DNA from: Gallionella sp.
GTDB taxonomy: Bacteria > Pseudomonadota > Gammaproteobacteria > Burkholderiales > Gallionellaceae
NCBI GenBank assembly: GCA_029850565.1
Contig: JARCRR010000018.1
Location: 1 to 6,171 of the forward strand
Reading direction: 5' to 3'
DNA length: 6,171 nt
In this document: positions 1 through 5,949 of the stretch, in pieces
How the letters are laid out: the number at the start of each line of letters is the position of its first letter
How positions within the stretch are numbered: position 1 is the first letter of the stretch
Notes under the pieces: model-generated
The model's input: the letters and a program-made list of their open reading frames with translations, nothing else
Database searches by the model: none
Told to the model about the DNA's origin: nothing
Translations under genes and position numbers: made by a program

Positions 1-534
1 TTCCAGATCGGGGCCGCCGAATTCCCAGAACGAACCGCCGATGGTGTAGATCATGCCCGCCGCCATGTTCACCGAGCAGAAGCCGCCGTGCGCCGCGTAG
101 TTGGGCGTACCGAACTGGCGCGCGAACATACCGGTCAGCGCCTGCATCTGGTCGCGTCCGGTGAACAGGGCGAACTTCTTGGGATCAGTCGCACGTATCT
201 TGCCCAGCCGTTCAGTCAGAATAGAGAATGTCTCATCCCATGTTATTTCCTCGAACTCACCATCGCCACGCTCCGTACCGGGCTTGCGGCGCAGCGGCTT
301 GGTCAAACGTGCGGGCGAATACTGTTTCATGATGCCGGACGAACCCTTGGCACAGATCACCCCCCCGTTCAAGGGATGGTCCGGATTGCCGTCGATATAA
401 CGTATCTCACCGTTGCGCAGATGCACGCGGATGCCGCAGCGGCAAGCACACATATAACAAGTGGTGTTGCGAATCTCGGTGGTTGCCTCTGTAACGGGAG
501 GCACTAGCGGGTCGTGCAATGGAGTCGATGACAT
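1..534 (-). CDS. soeA: SoeA-like sulfite dehydrogenase (quinone), molybdopterin catalytic subunit, N-terminal part
   Basis: Partial gene: 178 codons are open from the ATG at 534-532 to the left edge with no stop. The product is a molybdopterin oxidoreductase of the DMSO reductase/polysulfide reductase family. Seen: an N-terminal [4Fe-4S] motif with Cys26, Cys29, Cys33 and Cys61 (C-X2-C-X3-C-X27-C, ending CAKGSSGIM), followed by the start of the molybdopterin domain (TWDETFSIL near residue 98, FTGRDQMQALTG near 125). There is no twin-arginine signal before the cluster. This argues for a cytoplasmic SoeA rather than exported thiosulfate or polysulfide reductases (PhsA/PsrA). SoeA, with a ferredoxin-like SoeB and a membrane SoeC, oxidises sulfite directly to sulfate and reduces quinone. 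No good Shine-Dalgarno precedes the ATG; the leader there is A-rich (seven A on this strand, 549-543). The divergent sat/apr locus supports a sulfite-oxidation role. Family confidence is high; the exact subfamily rests on remembered sequence resemblance. Confidence 0.82.
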   Translation of the reverse strand, partial: MSSTPLHDPLVPPVTEATTEIRNTTCYMCACRCGIRVHLRNGEIRYIDGNPDHPLNGGVICAKGSSGIMKQYSPARLTKPLRRKPGTERGDGEFEEITWDETFSILTERLGKIRATDPKKFALFTGRDQMQALTGMFARQFGTPNYAAHGGFCSVNMAAGMIYTIGGSFWEFGGPDLE

Positions 535-657
535 AGTGGCTGTTTTTTTGCGTTTATCGAGGCACGACAATCCTACGGAATCAGTCGGTTTTTGTGGGTT
601 GCAAGTATGCGTATCACATGCCAGCACTGCCATAGCTGTGAGGAGTGATTGAGACAT

Positions 658-672
658 AACCCGTAAGGGGGG
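658..672. promoter_or_regulatory. Operator-like imperfect palindrome, copy 1
   Basis: The 15-bp element AACCCGTAAGGGGGG has the form of two 7-bp arms around one central base. It matches copy 2 (684-698) at 11 of 15 positions, sharing AACCC-N-T-N-AGGGG, and both copies are preceded by T. The start-to-start spacing of 26 bp is about two and a half helical turns. The arms loosely resemble the TACYYMT heptamers of NarL/FixJ-type response regulators, but the arm spacing and the left arm are not exact, so the binding protein is unknown. It lies about 105 bp upstream of the sat start. Confidence 0.4.
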
Positions 673-683
673 GTGCGACCTTT

Positions 684-698
684 AACCCATGAGGGGTA
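684..698. promoter_or_regulatory. Operator-like imperfect palindrome, copy 2
   Basis: The 15-bp element AACCCATGAGGGGTA has a right arm AGGGGTA whose complement TACCCCT exactly fits the NarL-family heptamer consensus TACYYMT. The left arm AACCCAT fits at six of seven positions. The arms are separated by one base instead of the two of a classical 7-2-7 site. It is the better-formed of the two copies and lies 79 bp upstream of the sat ATG, suitable for an activator site. Assignment to a regulator family is inference from motif shape only. Confidence 0.42.
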
Positions 699-777
699 TC
701 GCAGAGTTGGGGGGGTTGCTCTAGTGTGCCCAACTTGAAAAACCATAAGCTGATGAACTGTATTCAGGGAGGCAAGT

Positions 778-1965
778 ATGGCATTGGTAAGACCACACGG
801 TGGTAAGGATCTGAAACCTTTGTTGTTGGAAGGCGAGGATCTGATCGCCGAAACGCTTCGCGCGCGCACGTATCCGAAAGTGACGGTGAGCTCCCGCGAG
901 AAGGGCGACATCATCATGCTCGGCATCGGCGGCTTCACGCCACTCGACGGCTTTATGCACCATGCCGACTGGCAAGGTGTGTGCGACGGTATGACCATGA
1001 CCAACGGCTTGTTCTGGCCCATCCCCATCACCCTCTCCACCGACAAAGCATCCGCAGACACCATCACCCTCGGTTCCAACATCACACTGATGGATCCCGA
1101 CGATGGCTGCATCCTCGCCACGATGCAAGTCACCGAAAAATACAACATCGACAAAGCGCATGAATGCGCCAAAGTGTTCGGCACCACCGATCTCGAACAT
1201 CCCGGCGTGAAGATGGTGATGGCGCAGGGCGAAGTGAACCTTGCCGGCCCGGTGAAGGTGCTGTCGCAAGGTGGTTTCCCGCAGAAATACGGTGCCATGT
1301 TCAAGACACCGAAAGAGACGCGCGAACTGTTCAACGAACTGGGCTGGAGCAAGGTCGCCGCGTTCCAGACACGCAACCCGATGCACCGCTCGCACGAATA
1401 TCTGGCCAAGGTGGCCATCGAAGTGTGCGATGGCGTGATGATCCATTCGCTGCTTGGCAATCTCAAGCCCGGCGACATCCCTGCCGAAGTACGCACCCAT
1501 GCCATCATCGCGCTCACCAAGAACTACTTCGTGGCCAAGACCATCGTGCAAGCCGGCTATCCGCTCGACATGCGCTATGCAGGACCGCGCGAAGCCTTGC
1601 TGCATGCTTTGTTCCGCCAGAACTACGGTTGCTCGCACCAGATCGTCGGGCGTGACCACGCCGGCGTCGGCAGTTATTACGGTCCGTTCGATGCGCATCA
1701 CATCTTCGACAAGATACCCAAAGATGCGCTGGAGACCCAGCCGCTCAAGATCGACGTGTCGTTCTGGTGCTACAAGTGCGGCGGCATGGCCTCCGGACGC
1801 ACCTGCCCGCACACCGATGCGGACCGGTTGCAAGTCTCGGGGACGCAGTTGCGCAAGATGCTGTCGGAAGGCGCGGAAGTGCCGGCCGAATTCAGCCGCC
1901 CCGAGGTGCTGGAGATATTGCGCAAGTACTATGCCGGATTAGCTGACAATGAAAAAGGGAAGTGA
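778..1965 (+). CDS. sat: Sulfate adenylyltransferase (ATP sulfurylase), dissimilatory type
   Basis: A 395-residue ATP sulfurylase. In a sulfur oxidiser it runs towards ATP: APS plus pyrophosphate gives sulfate and ATP in the cytoplasm. Seen: the HXXH-type nucleotide motif QTRNPMHRSHE at residues 197-207 (His203, His206), the second active-site motif GRDHAGVGSYY from residue 291, and RYAGPREALLHALF between them. The N-terminal ~170 residues correspond to the PUA-like domain. Near the C-terminus Cys331, Cys334, Cys343 and probably His345 form a zinc-type knuckle (CYKCGG...TCPH) known from bacterial and archaeal homo-oligomeric Sat. The length is that of the stand-alone enzyme; there is no APS kinase extension and no CysD/CysN-type split. 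The start is fixed by GGGAGG at 767-772, five bases before the ATG. It is first in line with aprMBA, but a 174-bp gap separates it from aprM, so the two may not be strictly one transcript. GC is high (40 of 60 bases at 1201-1260). Confidence 0.97.
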   Translation: MALVRPHGGKDLKPLLLEGEDLIAETLRARTYPKVTVSSREKGDIIMLGIGGFTPLDGFMHHADWQGVCDGMTMTNGLFWPIPITLSTDKASADTITLGSNITLMDPDDGCILATMQVTEKYNIDKAHECAKVFGTTDLEHPGVKMVMAQGEVNLAGPVKVLSQGGFPQKYGAMFKTPKETRELFNELGWSKVAAFQTRNPMHRSHEYLAKVAIEVCDGVMIHSLLGNLKPGDIPAEVRTHAIIALTKNYFVAKTIVQAGYPLDMRYAGPREALLHALFRQNYGCSHQIVGRDHAGVGSYYGPFDAHHIFDKIPKDALETQPLKIDVSFWCYKCGGMASGRTCPHTDADRLQVSGTQLRKMLSEGAEVPAEFSRPEVLEILRKYYAGLADNEKGK

Positions 1966-1992
1966 AACTCAGCGGGTATTCGGCACGCTCGA

Positions 1993-2026
1993 AGTCCAAC
2001 TCTTTTTTCGGACTGATTTAGTTGGA
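1993..2026 (+). promoter_or_regulatory. Two mutually exclusive inverted repeats in the sat-aprM gap
   Basis: TCCAACT at 1995-2001 pairs perfectly with AGTTGGA at 2020-2026 (7 bp, 18-nt loop). Overlapping it, AGTCC at 1993-1997 can pair instead with GGACT at 2010-2014 (5 bp). A T-run at 2003-2008 lies in the loop rather than after a stem, so this is not a standard terminator. It could attenuate or process the sat-apr transcript, or be chance. The rest of the gap (1966-2139) holds no gene I can support and no convincing promoter. Confidence 0.25.
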
Positions 2027-2139
2027 GTAATGTAGGTAGGTTCGCAGGGTAATCGTTTGTTTGGGGCAACTTTTCCCATACTCGGCAACCAATAGATTGA
2101 CTGCTATTTTGTGACTAATATTTTTTTGAGGAGGTACTA

Positions 2140-2964
2140 ATGTTTACGAGCAACCCGTTTGCCACACTTTCGGAGGTGATATCGCCCGCAATGATGCAAG
2201 GGTATATCGTTCTTATGTTCCTGCTGGTCATGGGCGGGACGATACTTGACATGCTGCACAAGAAGAGCGCCAAGTACTTTTTCGAAAATGCTAAAAAAGC
2301 GAAGAAGAGCGCAAAACGCGAAGTAAGCGGTGGTGAAAAGGTTGCGATGGCCGCTTCCGTGCTGGTCAAGGAAGTGCTGACCTCCGGCGAATTCGACAAT
2401 CCGCGCCGCAGGCTCTCCCACCTGCTGACCATGTGGGGCACCATCCTCTTCATCGTGAGCACCGCAGTCATGATCTTCTCGCCGGAATCCACCTCCACCC
2501 TGTGGCCGCAACTGTGGCACTTCGGTGCGCTGATGCTGGCTGTCGGCGGATACTGGTTCTGGTTCTTTATCCGCGCTGATGTAGCTGCGGAGGGTCTCCC
2601 AGCCTTCCGTCTCGAGCGTGCCGACCTGTTCATCCTCTCTCTGCTGGCCACCGCGACCTTCGCATTGGCCTGGTCGTTCACCGGCGGCGGCGTGGGCGTG
2701 CTCTTCGCCCTGTTCATCCTGTCCAGCACCGTGCTGTTCGGCGGCGTGTACTGGTCCAAGTTCGCCCACATGTTCTTCAAGCCCGCTGCGGCCTTCCAGA
2801 AGCGCGTCATCATGGCCGACGGTGGCCGCGAGAACCTGCCGCCGGACTATGACCTGACCGATCCCGCAGTGCACGCCAAGTTCCCGGATGTGCCCCAGTA
2901 TATGGGCAAGAACCCGCCCAACATGGGACTGTGCATCAAGGCTGAACGAGCCAACCATTACTAA
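2140..2964 (+). CDS. aprM: AprM, membrane anchor subunit of adenylylsulfate reductase
   Basis: A 274-residue integral membrane protein directly upstream of aprBA, the position and approximate size of AprM in sulfur oxidisers, where it is thought to tie AprBA to the membrane and pass electrons to the quinone pool. Seen: about five hydrophobic spans, near residues 20-39, 93-113, 125-144, 162-180 and 184-205. A long lysine-rich loop follows span 1 (residues 41-67), probably cytoplasmic. A soluble ~60-residue tail (GKNPPNMGLCIKAE near the end) probably faces AprBA. The segments RRRLSHLLTMWG (89-100) and YWSKFAHMFFKP (204-215) resemble the histidine-bearing helices of the NarI/HdrE/DsrM cytochrome b family. 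There is no signal peptide. The start is set by a near-perfect ribosome site GAGGAGGT at 2128-2135, four bases before the ATG, so strong translation is expected. Identity rests on context plus resemblance; quinone reduction by AprM is not established from sequence alone. Confidence 0.9.
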   Translation: MFTSNPFATLSEVISPAMMQGYIVLMFLLVMGGTILDMLHKKSAKYFFENAKKAKKSAKREVSGGEKVAMAASVLVKEVLTSGEFDNPRRRLSHLLTMWGTILFIVSTAVMIFSPESTSTLWPQLWHFGALMLAVGGYWFWFFIRADVAAEGLPAFRLERADLFILSLLATATFALAWSFTGGGVGVLFALFILSSTVLFGGVYWSKFAHMFFKPAAAFQKRVIMADGGRENLPPDYDLTDPAVHAKFPDVPQYMGKNPPNMGLCIKAERANHY

Positions 2965-3007
2965 TGCTGTCTTGACCAATTTTCGATAAGAAATAGAGGA
3001 GTAATTT

Positions 3008-3490
3008 ATGCCAACCTTTGTATATATGACGCGTTGTGACGGTTGTGGAGAATGCGTTGACATCTGCCCGTCCGACATCATGCACATCGACAAGAAGCTG
3101 CGTCGCGCTTACAACATCGAACCCAGCATGTGCTGGGAATGCTATTCCTGCGTAAAAGCATGCCCGCATCAGGCGATCGATGTGCGCGGCTATGCCGACT
3201 TCGCCCCGCTGGGTCACAGCGTCCGCGTGATCCGTGACGAAGAGAAAGGTACGATTGCGTGGCGCATCAAGTTCCGCAACGGCAAGAAAGACATGGAGCT
3301 GCTGGCACCGATCACGACCAAGCCTTGGGGCTCGGCGACACCGAAACTCGCAGATGTGCCAGCTCCAAGCAAGGAGATGCGCGACAGTCAACTGCTGTTC
3401 AATGAACCCAAATACATTCGTATGGATGACGGCGGATTGCACACGCTGCAATCCAATGGCCTGGAAATCAAAGAGGGAGTGCAATACTGA
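3008..3490 (+). CDS. aprB: Adenylylsulfate reductase beta subunit (iron-sulfur protein)
   Basis: A 160-residue electron-transfer subunit of dissimilatory APS reductase, cytoplasmic. Seen: two [4Fe-4S] motifs in the N-terminal ferredoxin domain. The first has Cys10, Cys13, Cys16 and Cys20 (CDGCGECVDIC); the second has Cys42, Cys45, Cys48 and Cys52 (CWECYSCVKAC). The Trp at residue 43, next to a cluster cysteine, matches the family signature CWECYSC and is near the inter-cluster electron path in known structures. Residues from about 65 to 160 form the beta-sheet and long C-terminal arm typical of AprB, which wraps around AprA (DSQLLFNEPKYIRMDDGG near 126-143). The ribosome site GAGGAG at 2996-3001 lies six bases before the ATG. 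The stop TGA overlaps the aprA ATG by one base, implying translational coupling and equimolar production of the two subunits. Confidence 0.97.
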   Translation: MPTFVYMTRCDGCGECVDICPSDIMHIDKKLRRAYNIEPSMCWECYSCVKACPHQAIDVRGYADFAPLGHSVRVIRDEEKGTIAWRIKFRNGKKDMELLAPITTKPWGSATPKLADVPAPSKEMRDSQLLFNEPKYIRMDDGGLHTLQSNGLEIKEGVQY

Positions 3491-5382
3491 TGAGCTACTC
3501 GACAATTATTGAAGACAATATCGACATCCTAGTTGTCGGTGCGGGCCTGGGCGGTACAGGCGCGGCATTCGAGGCAAGATATTGGGGACAGAACAAGAAG
3601 ATCGTCATCGCCGAAAAAGCGAACATCATGCGTTCTGGTGCGGTAGCCCAGGGCCTGTATGCGATTAACTGTTACATGGGTACCCGCTTTGGCGAGAACA
3701 ATCCCGAAGATCATGTGCGTTATGCACGTATCGACTTGATGGGGATGGTGCGTGAGGACTTGTTGTTTGACATGGCACGCCACGTAGACTCCACGGTGCA
3801 TAACTTTGAAGAGTGGGGTCTTCCCATCATGCGCAACGAGAAGAAGGGTTCGTATTTGCGTGAAGGGCGTTGGCAGATCATGATTCATGGTGAATCCTAC
3901 AAGCCTATCGTTGCTGAAGCAGCCAAGAAATCGGCAGACAAGGTGTTCAACCGCATCTGCGTGACTCACCTCCTGATGGATGAATCCAAAGAGAACCGTG
4001 TCGCCGGTGCCGTGGGCTTCAATGTACGCACGGGCAACTACCACGTGTTCAAGTCCAAGACCGTCATCTGCGGCGCCGGTGGCGCTTCCAACATCTTCAA
4101 GCCGCGCTCCGTTGGCGAAGGTGCGGGCCGCGTCTGGTACGCACCGTGGTCTTCGGGTTCTGCATACGGCCTGATGATCGAAGCCGGTGCCAAGATGACG
4201 CAAATGGAAAACCGTATCGTGCTGGCCCGCTTCAAGGATGGTTACGGCCCAGTCGGCGCCTACTTCCTGCACCTCAAGACCTATACCCAGAATGGCTACG
4301 GTGAAGAGTATGAGTCCAAGTGGTTCCCGGCACTTCAGCAAATGGTAGGCAAGGAATACTTAGATCCGGAAGTTTCGCACCGGACCCACCGCCCCATTCC
4401 GACCTGCCTGCGTAATCACGCGATCATCAACGAGGTTAATGCCGGTCGTGGCCCGATCCACATGGTCACCATGGAAGCCTTCCAAGATCCTCATCTTGAA
4501 GAGATCGGCTGGCACAACTTCCTCGGCATGACCGTTGGTCAGGCGGTACTGTGGGCAGCAACAGACGTTGATCCCAAGTACGAGAATCCTGAGCTGACCA
4601 CGTCTGAGCCTTATGTCATGGGTTCACATGCTACCGGTTGCGGTGCCTGGTGTTCAGGCCCTGAAGATCTCTCTCCGCCGGAATACTTCTGGGGCTATAA
4701 CCGCATGACGACAATCGAAGGTCTGTTCGGTGCCGGTGATGCGGTAGGCGGAACACCTCACGCCTTCTCGTCGGGTTCTTTCACCGAAGGTCGTCTGGCT
4801 GCCAAGGCTGCCTGCAGATATATCGATGATGGCAAAGCAGAAGGCATCCGTGTTTCTGATGCTCAGATCAATCGTCGCAGAGAACAGATCTACAAGCCCT
4901 TGGAAACTTACCGCGTTTACAGCAATGAAGTGGTCGCGGGTACCGTCAATCCCAACTTCATCAATCCGAGACAGGGCCTTGATCGTTTGCAGAAGATGAT
5001 GGATGAGTACTGTGGTGGTTTTGGTGTCAACTACATGACCAACGACAAGCTGCTGAACATCGGTCTGAAGAAGATGTCGATTCTGGGTGAAGATCTGGAA
5101 AAGGTTGCCGCGTCGGATATCCATGAACTGCTGCGTGCATGGGAACTGAAGCACCGCTTCCTGACTTCCGAAAGTGTGTTCCATCATACGCTGTTCCGCA
5201 AGGAGACACGTTGGCCGGGTTACTACTACCGTGGCGATGTAATGAAACTGGATGACAAGAACTGGCACGTACTGACAGTTTCGCGTCGCGATCCCAAGAC
5301 CGGTGAGTACACCATGGAAAAAGCACCGCTCTACCATCTGGTCGGTGATGTAGAGAAAGCGCCGCCAGAAGCGCACCACTAA
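3490..5382 (+). CDS. aprA: Adenylylsulfate reductase alpha subunit (FAD catalytic subunit)
   Basis: A 630-residue FAD flavoprotein, full length for the family. With AprB it oxidises sulfite plus AMP to APS and two electrons in sulfur oxidisers. It belongs to the fumarate reductase/succinate dehydrogenase flavoprotein superfamily. Seen: the Rossmann FAD motif DILVVGAGLGGTGAAFEAR (glycines 17, 19, 22), SGAVAQGLYAINCYMG at about residues 49-64, a second flavin-contact stretch CGAGGASNIFKPRS (194-207), GSHATGCGAWCSGPED (378-393; His380 is a candidate active-site histidine) and the C-terminal FAD motif GLFGAGDAVGGTPHAF followed by SSGSFTEGR (411-435). The AprA-specific C-terminus is present (WPGYYYRGDVMKLD). 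The ATG overlaps the aprB stop; GAGGGAG at 3473-3479 inside aprB is the ribosome site. Base composition varies along the gene: 40 of 60 bases are G/C at 4081-4140 but only 28 of 60 at 4861-4920. Whether it belongs to AprA lineage I is inferred from the aprM linkage. Confidence 0.98.
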   Translation: MSYSTIIEDNIDILVVGAGLGGTGAAFEARYWGQNKKIVIAEKANIMRSGAVAQGLYAINCYMGTRFGENNPEDHVRYARIDLMGMVREDLLFDMARHVDSTVHNFEEWGLPIMRNEKKGSYLREGRWQIMIHGESYKPIVAEAAKKSADKVFNRICVTHLLMDESKENRVAGAVGFNVRTGNYHVFKSKTVICGAGGASNIFKPRSVGEGAGRVWYAPWSSGSAYGLMIEAGAKMTQMENRIVLARFKDGYGPVGAYFLHLKTYTQNGYGEEYESKWFPALQQMVGKEYLDPEVSHRTHRPIPTCLRNHAIINEVNAGRGPIHMVTMEAFQDPHLEEIGWHNFLGMTVGQAVLWAATDVDPKYENPELTTSEPYVMGSHATGCGAWCSGPEDLSPPEYFWGYNRMTTIEGLFGAGDAVGGTPHAFSSGSFTEGRLAAKAACRYIDDGKAEGIRVSDAQINRRREQIYKPLETYRVYSNEVVAGTVNPNFINPRQGLDRLQKMMDEYCGGFGVNYMTNDKLLNIGLKKMSILGEDLEKVAASDIHELLRAWELKHRFLTSESVFHHTLFRKETRWPGYYYRGDVMKLDDKNWHVLTVSRRDPKTGEYTMEKAPLYHLVGDVEKAPPEAHH

Positions 5383-5437
5383 GCAAACGTAGGCTTGATA
5401 CCGGTTTTGTAAAATCAGGCCTATGAGATTATTTGCT
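5382..5437 (+). promoter_or_regulatory. Long RNA hairpin starting at the aprA stop codon
   Basis: Bases 5382-5399 can pair with 5414-5437 to give 18 pairs. AGCAAA (5382-5387) pairs with TTTGCT (5432-5437). CGTAGGCTTGAT (5388-5399) pairs with ATCAGGCCTATG (5414-5425), including two G-U wobbles. A 6-nt bulge (5426-5431) sits on the 3' side and the loop is 14 nt (5400-5413). No T-tract follows, so it is not itself an intrinsic terminator. Its position, beginning on the last base of the stop codon and ending 22 bases ahead of the real terminator, suggests a 3'-end stabiliser or protein-binding site. That role is inference; the complementarity is seen directly. Confidence 0.55.
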
Positions 5438-5459
5438 GCGACAACTTGTTCTTTTAGTT

Positions 5460-5496
5460 AAAGGGGACCAGCACATTCTTTGTTGGTCCTCTTTTT
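5460..5496 (+). terminator. Intrinsic (rho-independent) terminator of the apr operon
   Basis: AGGGGACCAGCA (5462-5473) pairs with TGTTGGTCCTCT (5481-5492) in a 12-bp stem with two G-U wobbles and a 7-nt loop. The stem is followed by a T-run to 5496. Upstream AA at 5460-5461 can extend the stem against the first T residues. It lies 78 bases after the aprA stop and before the next gene, so it should end the (sat-)aprMBA transcript and isolate the downstream pair. Confidence 0.9.
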
Positions 5497-5565
5497 GTCT
5501 AATCAGCCAAGAGTGAGACAAAGCTGTAGATAAAATTTTGAAACACTGTGTAGGCGAGAAATCGT

Positions 5566-5916
5566 ATGAACATTATTGAAAAAACAGATGAAGAGATCTT
5601 GGAGTTGGCACACCCGATGTGGGCAGATCTTATCAAGTACTCTAATGAAGGAAACTACGGTGCTTTCACGCGCAATTTTTCGAGCTCTTTTATTGCGGGT
5701 GCCAATGAAGTTGAAATGGGCAAGCAGTTTGCGAGAAGCGACCTTGCGAAAAACCTGTCGGAAGATTATTCCTATCTCGGCATGATACGCCGTGGAGAAT
5801 ATGTCACTGTTCTATACAAAGTGATAAACAAAAAAAATAATAGCGAATGGCTGGGAAGACTGGTGCTGGGTTATGAAAAGGACAAGGTGAGAATCTTCGG
5901 CGCTACGCTGTTCTAA
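5566..5916 (+). CDS. Uncharacterised 116-residue protein, possibly NTF2-like fold
   Basis: I do not recognise this gene as a named family. The product is small, soluble and rather acidic at its N-terminus, without signal peptide, membrane span or cysteine. The order of elements is two predicted helices (about residues 7-27 and 30-40), a middle helical part, then alternating strands (YVTVLYKVIN near 78-87, WLGRLVLGYE near 94-103, KVRIFGATLF at the end). This helix-then-sheet order is like NTF2/SnoaL-type cone folds, but that is inference from pattern only. A weak ribosome site (AGGCGAG, 5552-5558) precedes the ATG; TAAAAT at 5531-5536 is a possible -10 box but has no matching -35. It sits behind the apr terminator and 33 bases ahead of the SlyD-like gene, probably co-transcribed with it. 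It is clearly more AT-rich than sat (23-27 G/C per 60 bases in three stretches counted). Coding status is supported by length, position and tight spacing. Confidence 0.75.
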   Translation: MNIIEKTDEEILELAHPMWADLIKYSNEGNYGAFTRNFSSSFIAGANEVEMGKQFARSDLAKNLSEDYSYLGMIRRGEYVTVLYKVINKKNNSEWLGRLVLGYEKDKVRIFGATLF

Positions 5917-5949
5917 GAAAAATTTATCATTCACCAAGGCGCTCTAGTC

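Larger units (their letters stand above)
535..777. promoter_or_regulatory. Divergent intergenic control region between soeA-like gene and sat
   Basis: A 243-bp non-coding region separates two divergently transcribed sulfite-oxidation genes, so it should hold promoters for both. Seen: a T7 tract at 543-549 near the soeA-like start, a pair of imperfect palindromes at 658-672 and 684-698, two G7 tracts at 667-673 and 709-715, and a strong sat ribosome site GGGAGG at 767-772. I could not identify a convincing sigma-70 -35/-10 pair with proper spacing on either side. The closest box, TTGAAA at 735-740, would place the transcript start inside the sat ribosome site. The promoters may be activator-dependent or use a non-canonical sigma factor; that is inference. 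Confidence 0.6.

Noticed and set aside
88..507. 139-codon plus-strand frame at the left end
   Set aside because: It is the complement of the soeA-like gene, which has a complete iron-sulfur motif and reads openly to the window edge.
667..715. Stable G-quadruplex in the divergent promoter
   Set aside because: Only three G-runs are present, with loops of 19 and 12 bases, far longer than typical stable quadruplexes. The G-runs are listed only as a low-interest observation.
735..764. TTGAAA (735-740) with TGTATT (759-764) as the sat promoter
   Set aside because: Transcription would begin within or after the GGGAGG ribosome site at 767-772, so it cannot serve the chosen start.
721..1833. Long open frame of 370 codons on the minus strand across sat, with a 315-codon one in another frame (573-1520)
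   Set aside because: Both lie antisense to sat, whose protein has all catalytic motifs. Their translations show low-complexity, His/Arg-rich or Ser/Met-rich composition typical of GC-rich shadow frames, and no family is recognisable.
2097..2124. TTGACT (2097-2102) and TATTTT (2119-2124) as a sigma-70 promoter for aprM
   Set aside because: The 16-bp spacing is acceptable, but the transcript would start around 2131, inside the ribosome site at 2128-2135, leaving no usable leader.
2137..3093. 318-codon minus-strand frame across aprM and the start of aprB
   Set aside because: It is a shadow of two well-supported genes. Its translation is rich in His, Gly and Glu and shows no domain.
3529..4341. 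270-codon minus-strand frame within aprA
   Set aside because: It is antisense to the conserved FAD-binding region of AprA and has no recognisable domain.
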